The translations under genes and the position numbers were made by a program. Below are positions 1 to 11,800 of a stretch of DNA of 64,000 nucleotides, one piece after another. Under the pieces are notes generated by a model. It had not been told where the DNA came from. It was given only the letters and a program-made list of their open reading frames with translations, and made no database searches. Source of the DNA: Sequoia sempervirens (Eukaryota; Streptophyta; Pinopsida; Cupressales; Cupressaceae); the NCBI GenBank assembly GCA_007258455.2, contig VDFB02000003.1:38233876-38297875 (forward strand). Direction: 5' to 3'. Position 1 is the stretch's first letter. Each line of letters starts with the position of its first letter.

Positions 1-279
1 AGAAACAAAACCATCAAAACAAGAACAAGAAGACAACCAAAAAGTTCTGGAGCACAGAACCTACTCAATAGCTTGATCCGACTTTGAGACTTCTCCCATA
101 TATAGTCTGGAGTCTATAGGTTTCTGTTGAACATGAATAATCATATACATATTTGTAAATTTCTTACTGCATCATGGAATAGTCACAATTTTTTCTTTCA
201 AAAAGCTAAAATACAAGCACAACTGTAGCTCAAATGCAGTAATGCTACTGCTAAATTGGCTTAACCAAGGAATACTTAC
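1..279 (-). other. start of intron 2 of the galactosyltransferase gene
   Basis: It follows the GTAAGT donor at 274-279. No further exon is visible before the window edge, so the rest of the gene lies outside. Confidence 0.5.
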
Positions 280-2631
280 TGATTTGGTATCACATCCTTC
301 AGAAACAAGTCTAAGATGATCTCCCAGCTCTCTGCTAAATTTAATTACGTCTTTTGCTTCTGGAACATTCCACATTCTGAGACATTTGCAAGCATATTCA
401 AATTAGCCCACAACTTCCCTGCATTTATCAATGTCAAAGAATGAAACTGCAAAAGGTGCAAATCTATCAGAGCAATCTTGAAGATGTAAAATCTTTGAAT
501 CCATATGTCCCATAAGCCATAGAATGGCCTATTAAAGTATGGTAATCAAAGATTCTTTGTATGTGATTTAATATACCTTGATAAGAAATAAACAAACTAG
601 TGCAGTGATGCGAAAGCTCGAGGATAACACTCGTCAACAGTCCAGTGGTAAGGGCGTATAATAAAGGGAATAGATCAGCAATGCCTTAAGGATATGTATT
701 CACATGGGAATATAATGAAAAACTATGTGATATGTTTCAAATGTCCTTGTATAAAAAGTTATAAACCTTGCATTCTCTCAAGAACACTTTCTCATGCTGA
801 CAACAAAATATGTGTCTATTGAAAGCAAGAAAACTTTCTCATTTTAAGAAGTGATGATATAATATAAATGTCATGACTTGCTTGCAGACGAAATTTTCAC
901 CTTCTGAAAGGCTGCAAACCATTTCTCCCTGTTTTTATTTTGCAATGCAGTAACTTCAATAATAACTTCAGGGTCAAAACTATGTGTTAACAGAATTTTC
1001 ATTTGATGAAATAGTGCCCATATATTATCCAAGAAGATAAATACTGTACAGACTATTCAGGGAAAAAAAAAAAAGGCAGCAGCATGGGATCACAGCCAAA
1101 GTCACACAAACTAGGCCAGGCCTAAAATAACAGAACTTTGGGTAGTTATGAATAGATCACGTTTTCTCGGATGTACTGATACTTTGAAACTATAATCATT
1201 GAATTGATAAAACGAAGGATTCAAACCAAACCACATATAGATGTAGTAACTTGCACTGCGTTCATTATTTTTTTAAATCTATGAACATATGCATTTAGGT
1301 AAAGCTATCTAATTTAACCTCGAGAAATTGCATCCATATGCCAACGACAGGCATAACAAAGTAGGTAGCATTTACATGTTTTAAAATAAGAAGTGCTGGA
1401 AAGCGAGATATTGAAATAAGACAACAGAAATAAGGTACTCGTAATCTGTTTCAACTTTCAACAAAGAGAAACTAAAAAAGTGAATGGAAGAGCTCATCAT
1501 TTCAAAAAATGATTTCATGGGTGTCAATCCTATTTGAGCCTGGACTAACTAGTTTTGAAATCATGATAATGTCAATTTTACCAATACCATCTACTCATAA
1601 CTCTGGCTTACCCTTTAGATGTAAGAAAAAGAAACAAAACTTTAAATGCAAAATAGGACCAAATATCCTTACAAAAGCTTTTGAGGGGAGCTTCATTGTA
1701 ATTTCTCTTTATATAAAAAATGTTAGATCAAGCTACTTTGAACTCAGTAGCCCGAATGATACAAATTCAAACAGAATGATTGAAAAATCCACCATCATGC
1801 AGCCTAGCCTCCAAAAAAAGATATGAACGAAAAATATTCCTTGATGTTCCCGAATGCCATAGTTTGGTTCAATATCTACCCCAAAAACAACACGAAGTCG
1901 CAGATTTGAGTTTATTTCTGATGAATCAAATAATTTATAAGAGAAGCCTTTCATAGTGCACTCATTTATTTTATACCATTACTGTAAGACTTCTAGGTGT
2001 TTGTCTGTTTGGGTGAGCTCATCTGCCCATCATCAGATATACACAAGATGTGAAGGATTGTGGATCATTAACAATTATGCAAGGAGATGTTTTAAAGAAT
2101 AGTAAATCCTTGGGCTAAGCTCCGACTCGCTAAAGTCAAACAGAGGGCTCAAGCAATAGAATCGTCAGTCGTCACTCGGTCAAGGCCTATGCTTTGCATT
2201 CTTTTTATACTGTTTTGATCACTTGACCCGGTAGCAAGAACAATAGACAGTTTAAACTTATTCCCCCCTTCGCCCACCTCTCCCTAAAAACAAACAAATC
2301 GAAACAGTTTTGCTCAATTCAAAAGGATATGGCATCATGAACAAAATGACATAATTTTAAGTTCTGCCATAGCAGCGAAAAAAACGCAATAAAAAATAAA
2401 AAAGAGAATTGTCTACCATCCACCCCTATTCTAAAGCCTCATCCTACAAAGATCTTTCCAGGAAAGAAAAACTGCAATAGAAGTGAAAAATAACCCACCA
2501 ACTACTAGTCTTAGGAAGTACATCACTCACCTATTGGTGAAAACCATTCCAACGCAGAAACTTGTACAACAGAGAAAAGCAATCCATTTGAAAGACATGG
2601 CTCTAGCAGGCGTTTCTCCACCTCTGGCCAT
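280..2631 (-). CDS. 5' part of a beta-1,3-galactosyltransferase (GT31) gene, exons 1 and 2
   Basis: Exon 1 is 2531-2631: an ATG at 2631 with A at -3 and G at +4, then 33 codons plus two bases, ending at a GTGAGTG donor (2524-2530). Exon 2 is 280-376, entered after CTCAG and left at GTAAGT (274-279). Joining them completes an AGA codon and gives an open frame across the junction. The N-terminus begins MARGGETPARAMSFKW, continues as a hydrophobic anchor (about residues 14-31), then reads FTNRMWNVPEAKDV. Plant GT31 beta-1,3-galactosyltransferases with the DUF4094 region have this pattern: a short basic tail, a signal anchor with Cys, GM-F-(T/S)(N/D)R, then MWN/S-P-E. Such enzymes are Golgi type II membrane proteins that add galactose to arabinogalactan proteins or N-glycans. 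The catalytic domain lies beyond the left edge, so the exact member cannot be named. Family recognition is from memory of motifs, not from a search. Confidence 0.75.
377..2530 (-). other. intron 1 of the galactosyltransferase gene
   Basis: This 2,154-bp stretch lies between the two exons, with GTGAGTG at its 5' end and CTCAG at its 3' end. ORFs inside it on either strand (for example around 1.5-1.95 kb) show no recognisable domain. I see no clear inserted element in it. Confidence 0.6.
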
Positions 2632-3450
2632 TCTCACCACACTTCCACCAAAAGAAAAAATTGCACAGTTTATTCAATATAATTCATGACTCGGCAAGCT
2701 GTTCTACAAAACCAGCTGAGAGATACAAAATTGCGGGCACTTTCCCAGGCCAATCCGCCATTAAATCCCTACGTCGAATTTATGAAAAAAAAACCCACAA
2801 TCTGGGTTTTCATAATTCCTCTTAAAAACCCCAACTGCCACCGTAATCAGAAAGCTCTGGAACTCGTCAGATATCAACAGAAATCCGTTACTATACTGGA
2901 TCTCTGATTGACCCACTTGACTTCTGTCCTCATATTTGCCAAATATTCATGATCCTCTTCATCTCTTAGGTAATGACCAACTGCCACTGTAATGAAATTC
3001 AAGAGGACAGCAATCAGGTTGCTCTGGAAGAAATCAGCTATAACTAAAAACGCTGCCACTATTTAGCAGGATCTCTGATTGACCCACTTAACTCATGCTC
3101 TCCTCGTTCCCCAAATGGGATAGGAAAGGCAGAATCTGAGCAGACATGTACATATGAAGAATTCACCTCATTTTGGACTTCTATGAACGAACATAAATCA
3201 TCGGTTTCCTCGAAGCAACACTTTACCTTAATCAAAACAGAGGGTGTTGCTAATACTAATCACAATGTTAGCTTCCCTCTCACCCCCCTCCCGGAAACAA
3301 TAAAACCCCTTGACCCGGCAGTCAATGCAATACAAACACCCACATGAAAAGCCACAGAGTTTGGTAGGTGACTCACGGAACCTTGCAAAAGTAAACGAAG
3401 TCACAAAATTGACGACTACTAACAACCAATATTAATGTACAGTGTACATA
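2632..3450 (-). promoter_or_regulatory. probable 5' UTR and promoter side of the galactosyltransferase gene
   Basis: This is the sequence directly upstream of the start codon and is less AT-rich than most of the window. I could not fix a TATA box or a transcription start. It contains the partial duplication listed separately. The assignment rests only on position. Confidence 0.35.
2829..3105. repeat. diverged direct duplication upstream of the start codon
   Basis: The motif CCAACTGCCAC is followed about 65-90 bp later by GGATCTCTGATTGACCCACT. The pair occurs at about 2831-2918 and again at about 2979-3089. The second motif is at 2898 and at 3069, a 171-bp offset. The copies are diverged between the shared blocks. 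Confidence 0.6.
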
Positions 3451-4279
3451 CAGTGGACAACAGTCCCCTCACACACTGTAGCCCCTCCCTTTCCTTCACT
3501 ACTTGCCTTACTTTCAACATAAGCAATGAGCTTTGTCCAAAAGAAAAGTTAATTACTGATGCAGCAGCTAAGGTAGTTGAAATTTATGATTGCAGCCTCA
3601 CTACTGAACATACATTGATAGGATATCTGTGATCTCCTCGCTTTCATGTATTTCTGACGAACTGAGTACATCCAACACAGAATTGTATGAGATAGCCTTC
3701 ATACAACTGATGGGTATATATTAAATTTACTGACTGACCACAACCCAATTAACATAACTGTAACTTCAGACTTTTCTACCCTTGATAGGCATATATTCAA
3801 TGAGTATGCATCACTTCTATGATGAGATCATCATGACCCAGTCAACAAAGAATATTAAGCACAATAATGCCCACCAAATTCCAATTTTTTCCAAATAACC
3901 AGAGAAAGAATGCATGTGGTTTGGGTGTGTTTATGAGATCAGAAACTTCACGTGGTCTTCCATTTTTTTTTCTAAACTCACATAAACCATGCACCTAATC
4001 ATCAAGAATTTGAATTTTCTGTACATATGTACGAATTCATATTGGTCTGCATACGCTAGGGATCAGGATACATGTGAGAATGTGACATGGAGCGTGCCAC
4101 ATGGAACTAGCAAGTAGTGACCCATGGAGAGTGGTTGTTCTTTCTTTCTGCAACAACCATGTGCTGACTTTACAAGCATCAACATGGAGGGGAAGTTTGA
4201 ATGAACGTTATTGGGACCATCATTCATGAGTGGGGTGGATTTTGCTTTGAAACTTACTTTATTCATCAGGATAGACTGG
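3450..4279. other. no gene recognised
   Basis: I see no coding relic or structural RNA here. The short ORFs have no recognisable domain. Confidence 0.4.
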
Positions 4280-4348
4280 ATTAAGGAAATTGAACACAGT
4301 TAATTAGGTGGTCCATTAAGGGAATTGAACACAGTTAATTAGGTGGTC
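4280..4348. repeat. two-copy tandem repeat, 35-bp unit
   Basis: The unit ATTAAGGAAATTGAACACAG plus TTAATTAGGTGGTC is present at 4280-4313 and, with one change, at 4315-4348. Confidence 0.9.
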
Positions 4349-5075
4349 AATTTCTGGAATTGGTAGTGTGTTTATTTTTAGTGTTTGGTCTTTGAATGAA
4401 AGAAAAGCATTTTTCAATTTTCTAAGTAGGAGATATCACCTTCACGTGGGATGCTTCATATAGCACAATTTAAGGTGTCTAGAAGTTGGAATGTAATTGT
4501 GTGGAAGTTGCAGAAATTGATTGAGATATCTCAGGTGCATAGAAATTGAGATATCTAAAATATGTGGTTATTGTTTATTTGTGTATTTATTTTAAAGTAA
4601 TGTAGAATGTTTAATACAAACAATTTAAAATGTTTAAAGTTGGGATGTCACAAGCTCATAAAGATATTTAAAAAGTGTAGAAATTTAGATATTTAAAATT
4701 TGTAAGAACTAAGATATGTTTAGTTTCTATTCATATTTTTATTTGAAAAATATATATATATATATAAGATAAAAAAGTTTTTTTGGCAAAATTGAAGTGT
4801 TTTTACTTTGTGTTTTATTATTAGATTGGGGAGTTTATCTATGTTAGTCAAATATATGACTTGTTCTAACTTCAAATACTCTTAATCTTGTAGTCTTTTA
4901 GCAAAATAAAATTGAACATTTAACCTTAAATCATGTGACATAAATAATGTTTGAAACATTAACTTTATGGTTTAGAAAAATAAATTTAGAAACCTTTAAC
5001 TATGTAGTCCTTTGACACAAATAATGTTTGAAACCTTAAACCTTGTGGTTAAAACATGTCTTATCTCTCAATCAA

Positions 5076-5177
5076 TATGTCTCTTGTTAATGTCTTCTAT
5101 AGAGGAAAATTCCATTCGTTTAAGAGTATGTCTCTTGTTAAAGTCTTCAAGAGAGGAGAATTCCCTTAGTTTAAGAT
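5076..5177. repeat. two-copy tandem repeat, 51-bp unit
   Basis: TATGTCTCTTGTTAA starts at 5076 and again at 5127. Similar sequence follows in both copies (GAGGAAAATTCC versus GAGGAGAATTCC, then GTTTAAGA). Confidence 0.85.
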
Positions 5178-5333
5178 TTGATATAATCTCTTTCATTTTT
5201 ATGGTAATATATTGTTTTCATAGTAGAGGTGAAAAGAGCATCATTAGCACTTTTTGTCACTTTTTTTAGACTTATTTTGACATTTGTCCCTAATATAATA
5301 ATATAGTGTTCAATCCATATATTTTTATCTAAG

Positions 5334-5830
5334 TGTTAGAATTCAACCTAAATCTAAATTGGGCATAAGCCCCCATTCTTCAATGGATCAAGATCACATC
5401 TTTAATTTATATGTTCCCAATCACAATTCAAGATATCCTATATTACTTTCAACCTAGTTCAGGACTACAAATATGACCTTAATTGTTATGATCCTAATAT
5501 GATATATTCCTAAATATATATTATATTCTTAATTATAATACGGATAAGCAATTGTGGCATGCTTAACCCTAATATAAATATTAGTTAATATACTAATACC
5601 TCTTAATTAGGATGAAGGGGTATGTCCCTACATAGTTTAGCCTATAAATAAGGAAGAGAACTCTCTCCCATATCATCATATCATAAAATATTGAATTCAT
5701 ATAATATTATTTGACTATTGGAGGTATCCCTCTCGAAGTGGTCTACTATATTTCTGATTTTTATACTTATTTACCATTTCTCACACCCCTTAGGGTTTTG
5801 TCCTATAATTTCAAACCTGGTATATCTAAT
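5334..5830 (+). mobile_element. possible LTR relic with a TATA box
   Basis: The segment starts TGTTAGAATTCAACC, a TGTTAG end of the kind common in Copia LTRs. It carries CCTATAAATAAGG at 5641-5653, which fits an LTR promoter. Near 5818 a degenerate TGGTAT motif could be what is left of an initiator-Met primer site. No partner LTR or target duplication was found, so the right boundary is a guess. Confidence 0.3.
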
Positions 5831-8800
5831 TGCTTCCATCTATCATTTGAAATCTAAGTTACATAAATTAGGGTTTGGATCTATTCTTATACACTTTCTT
5901 TGTTATATTTATGGGATATATCTAGGGATGGTGTTATTTATGATGATGTTATCATTTAATGTACTACTCATGATATTATTATGCCTAATGATGATATTTT
6001 TCCGACATCTCATAATAGTTCCATATCCTTAGATTTATATGATTTTGGTGTTTCATCTCATCCTAACTTATGAATATTGATGCCTATGTATCATCTTTTT
6101 ATATGCATGATGATGTTTTAAATTACATGAATATATCCTTAGCATCTCATTATAATTTAGAAATTGTCTACTTTGTAATATCCACCTTACATTTTTGCAC
6201 TAACTTTAGTGACCATTCTCATAGGTGAGTTTTAGGACTCATTTTCTCTATTTCCAATATTTTAAACCATCCCTATGCTTATCCAAACCTCTTTCACCCA
6301 CCCCAAAATTTTCAAACCCATATTAAAAAACACATTTCACCCAAAATGCGAGCGTTCTAGACAATACGTGCAATCCAAACAATGTTTTCTACATTAATAT
6401 TTAAGATTTTAAAAATTACATGTGGATGAAACTCTAATTTATAAGATTCCATAACATGTTTTCTAATGATTATATTAGTTAGGACTCAAGTAAAATTGAT
6501 TATCATTATCTCCCCTAGAACAATTATCACTTCTACACGCTCGGGTATCTCTCACTCTCCATATATTGTAACTTTTCTTATTGTAGGATTACCAAGGGCA
6601 CAACCTTGAAGATTATTGTAAAAGATCATCCCTTGCACACTCTCATGCTATATCCATTACTAGTGTCCCCTACTCCCACTATATATATAGAAAAATTACT
6701 TTCATCACTTTGTTATCCCATTTCCCTTACCCATGATCTTCATTTCCCCTTTCATGTATTTTTAAATCCTCAAACACAAAGTCCTTATTATTTATTTTTC
6801 TCCTTTGAGATTTTATCTTCAAATTTATGCTCCTTTTGTCAAATCCTTCTAGTCACATCCATTTCTTATTTTCCTCTATCACTTGTGTATACAACTCTAG
6901 CCAAGATTCCCTCCATGGTTTGTATTCCTCTTAAGAGAAAGTATCTATGCACACCACCACCACAATCACCTAAGGTCGTACACACACAACTTTTTTAAAG
7001 GCTATAGTTAAATTTAATGTATATTGCTCAAGGGACTGATTGAGGTAGTCTCCAAAATAGCCAAGTCTTGTTTTCCTTTCCCACTTGACTTCAAATTATA
7101 ATATCAAAAGATCAAAGAAATTTCCATAAAATTTACACAAATAAAATAGATTAGGGTATCAAGGTGTACAAATCCTAAATGTCTCAAAGTCATAGTACCA
7201 AAATATAGGAGTTCCATAACAACATAAGTAACCTATAGGATTCCTTATAAAATGGTTGATTAAGAGCACATCAACAATAAAAGTATTAGGTGAGAGTGTA
7301 TATCTTGTATGATGGTGTCCTGATTGATTCTAATGAATTTAAAAAATTAGAATATATCTCCTAATCTAACTTAGCTCATTTCAATAATCAAATCCAATTT
7401 CTAGACACTTCTAGGGATGTGCATTTTCTAACCTTTTATTTTTTATTTATTAGTTTTTGTTTTGAATCTAATGCTAGTCTAGTTTTAATTAAAGAACATA
7501 AAATGTTATTGTACTCACTATTGAATAACATTACATTTTAAATTATTCATTAAATTAGACTAATACATGGAAAGAAACAACCTAGTTAATAGTTTTTTTC
7601 TTTGTATACACTATTAAACTAAGGTTTCCAAAAGTATTATTTAACTCATGTAGATTATATGGATATTATTGATGATTCATTGCTTTGTGATACATTGCAT
7701 AGTGATATTTCTTCTCCTAGTGAGGAATTCATGCTCACTAGATTTGATGGTATAATAATTTATCTTTACATGTTAATTCATTCATACTTGTACACTTTGA
7801 GCATACAAATAATGTATTTTTAATGAGTATATTTTGAAGCACTTTAGTTGATGAGTTATTACAATGGCTTGATTTATTTTGTACTGTTTATAATGTATTC
7901 ATGGCATTGGCACATTAATTTATTGGTTTTTTTTACTTCTTACATAGAGGGGATTTTCATGGGGATACTATGGATTCATCTATGTTCTTTCCTTAGATAC
8001 ATATTTAGATACTCATCCATCACACTAACCTAATGTTGAACATATTTTTAATCCTCCTTTAGACTTGTTTTTTTAAATTAGCCCCATTTAGAAACTACTC
8101 ATCAGCCCCTTTGTCGGTACCTAGAGGTATTAATATTTTTTCAAGAATTCAAGGCCTTATTAAAGAAGATGAAATATCAAAGCCATGTCAAAATTATAGT
8201 AGATTAGGTTCTAAACATGATTATGATGTAGCTATTGTAGCACTTCATCAAAGAGGAAAACTAGATCCTTAATAGTGTCTTCCAAATCTACAAGATGGGA
8301 CTCAATGAATAGACACAAGAAATTGGTCAAGTAATCATCTCAGTGAACTATATTCAAAAAAATGAATCGTCTTGTTAGTAAGAATCACTCAAATCCCTCA
8401 TTGAAGCAATATTGAAATATATAAAAGTAGCAAGAGGTGGTAGTATCCAAGTACATGTTAGATGATTATATATCCAATAAAATCTGTCCATATAAGATAC
8501 CTAAGTATATATAAATTAAGATGGTTCAAGGTGATGGAATCTCAATGCATGTTAGAGGACTACACTACACATCCTATAAACTACTCACATCAATGGTGTG
8601 ATTATGAGCTTTGATAAATAAAAAGGGGCATCAATGGGAGTTTTAATATCATCCACATGGGTAGGCTTATATAGGGAAGTGACACTTTTAGGTGATGATT
8701 GAAGATCCTCATATAGGCACCTAATGATTGTCCAAGTAATGAAAAGGCACCATATGTGCTCAATATAAGGAAAAATATCCTTAGGAGTGGTGATACATGA

Positions 8801-11800
8801 GATAGTGTCGTTATTTATTACAGCATGTACACATGATATATCACTTGGTTTAAGAATGAGTCCATGAACATAGGGAACTAGATATTTCATTATGCAACAT
8901 GATTCTTGAACCCTTTCTTCAAAGATAAATAGTTCTCTTAACCCAACATGATGAAAAAAAGAGTAAATTAAAGAAAACATGATGAAACCCTAGCTAGATC
9001 AATTGAATAATGACTGGAATCAAAATAACACACCCTCGTAAAATATAGTGTACACCCCCCAAAATCACTTGGTTAAGAGATCTCCCAACAAGATATAATG
9101 ATGTCCTTTATAGTTACTATAAATACAATCTCCACTTGCCAAAATGTATAAAACGGACTTGATTCAAGTGCTTTGCAATTCCCAAATAATTCCAAAGAGT
9201 TGAAACTTTAGATTTAAGGTAAAATGAGAGAAAATTGAGTATAGTTCAATGAGCACAAAAAATTATATACTTTTAAAAACTAGGACTCAAATAGAATTCA
9301 TATGAGCAAGGATAAAGCCCCAGAATTATCCAAAATGAGAACTACTTAACAACACCTCTAAGAAAATGTTAATTCTAAAAAATGCATACACCAACATAAT
9401 AAAGCTACTATGACCTTTTGTAGCTACTAAAAATAGCCAAAATAAAAATTTGTGCCAAAATCAAAACCCAAATTATCAAGAATGAAGCCTATAAATATTA
9501 AGCATCAAAATTAAAATATAAACATGGTGAGGGGGAATAGGTTGTGAAGGATAGGTATTGACATCAACATAATTCTAGTATACCATGAAACTGTGTTATC
9601 GATTATTGTAAAACCACTATGAAGTGAGGTCCAAAAAATGACCTATATGTGAATCAACTAATTAAGGTGTAAACTACTTGATAAATTTATAGAATTTCCC
9701 TATATGTTGTAAAATTATCAGTTTAAGTTAGCAGACATTCTAGAGAGGGTTGAGATTGGTTTCTAAAGTGTAACATCACTATACAAAATGGTTTGAAGGT
9801 GGAAAAAAAAATATAGACACCATTGGTATTAAAGACCATTGGATTGGCTATGAATCCATCCTATTAATAAACACAGGGACTCAAACCTTATGCACCCCAC
9901 AAGTCAACACTATGACACCTACTAGATCTTATAGATTTGTGAATAGGTTAAGTGTGATAGAATACCTAATAAAAGCCTATGGCCATGTATGCCTACCAAT
10001 GGTCAAAATATGCACAAAATCAAATTATAGAAAATTTTAGAGATTTACCTATGCTAGGGAATATTCATTGATGCAATCACTACATAAGTATATGATCCAT
10101 ACAAAAGGTAGGAGGGGAATTTTTTCTAAGGGCCTCCTAATGAGGTTATCAAAAAACTTATGAATTGATAGGTGATATTATGGTTTTAGGGTGCTCTAGA
10201 TGCAATTTTATGGTCATATTAGACCCAAAGTGCTCCAAAAATAATGTGATCTATAGATATTCATATATAAATGATTACTTCAAACCATATTTCTTTTGGT
10301 TTTTCATTGGGATTAAATGAAGGAAAGATCAACTACTCTACATCCTCTAGACACAATGTTCTAGGACCTACTCCAATATTCACTCAAATGATCCTACAAC
10401 ATGATGCCACACACAAAGCCCTCAATCCTCAATCGGTATGGGAAAGAATTATATTACCAACGAGCTGTAATACCATGTATATGTGTCTAGGTGTTTATAC
10501 ACACCCAATATCTTGATGAAAAAGAAAGCCACAATAGCCAAATTGTGCAAGAAAACTAAATATTAAAGATGCAATAAGCAACTATTCTATTAGAATAATA
10601 TACGCAAATATAAAATGTAAAAGAGTATATATGTTATATGGGAGAAAAAATGGTATAAATTATAAGATATTCCACCAAATGATTCACAACCCATATGGGA
10701 TAAAGGTGATAAGTATAAATGTGTAGTATAGGTCTCCACCAAATGTGGAAAAGTACAACTCAACCATAGTATTACCTCCCTAAGCAAATGCATACCTATA
10801 GTGTAAGAGAGATAATGCCTAGCCAAGTAGATACTACATAAGTAAGCTTATCTTAGGTGCACACTAATGCAAGCAAATAAATTAAATGCAAGAAAATAAA
10901 ATACACACTAACAAAAAGTATGAAATTTTCTTTTACTCCAAGGAGCTTCCACATGATAATGTCATTTACCTTTACATATCATAGTGAGTTATGGTGATAA
11001 AATGATTAAATGTACCTTAGTTTATAATGGAACTAGATTGAATATACAATATTTAATTAGGGTTACCATGGATTCATACTATGAATTTAGTCCTATATAC
11101 TTTATATTAGAAGCTAAAGTTCACTTATGAGAATAAATTTTGTACTTTTCAAGTGAATGACCTTCTATTTAGCTACAGACTCAACATCTTTGTCTCCATT
11201 TTTATTTGTGTTCTTAGCTACTATATTATGTATAATATATTACTAAGACAATCAACATCAATCTACTGTATTAACTAGCTACATCTTCGTCCTCAACATG
11301 TGCATGGTTATTACATGTCAATATTATATATTTATCCCATTCAATTTAAAAGTGTTGGAAATTTAAAAATCATCTTCAAAACTATCCCCAATGCTATTGC
11401 CAAGTTCATTCTTACACCCAATGGTAATATTAATTAATTTTTTAATATAAAAATATAGCCACATTCCATGTTTTATAATGGTTACAAGGTTAATAGTCAT
11501 TTTAACTAGATACTTCACTTACAATTATAATGGTACATGTAATCAAAAGAAATATTGGTCAAAGCTAATGCAGGATACACCTTTAAGCACATCACAATTT
11601 CAATGTGGTCTAATCCTCTCATCTTAACTCCACACATAATGCATGATATTATTGTTGTTCCCATTCTTAATGTCCAGTGAAACCCACAAAAGGTGTATTC
11701 CTTACATATTCAAGAGGAAATGACCTCATGGGGCATGAGACAACACCCCTTAACCATATTCTATCACTACATTTTGATGAAATGGATCAATTCAACTAAT

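Noticed and set aside
1509..1954. Overlapping ORFs on both strands inside intron 1
   Set aside because: They lie between confirmed splice sites of the galactosyltransferase gene, on both strands, without domains.
6606..6998. 130-codon plus ORF
   Set aside because: Leu/Ser/Tyr-rich composition typical of chance frames in AT-rich DNA, with no domain.
8585..8980. 131-codon minus ORF
   Set aside because: No recognisable domain, no splice or promoter context, and no repeat relationship that would support it.
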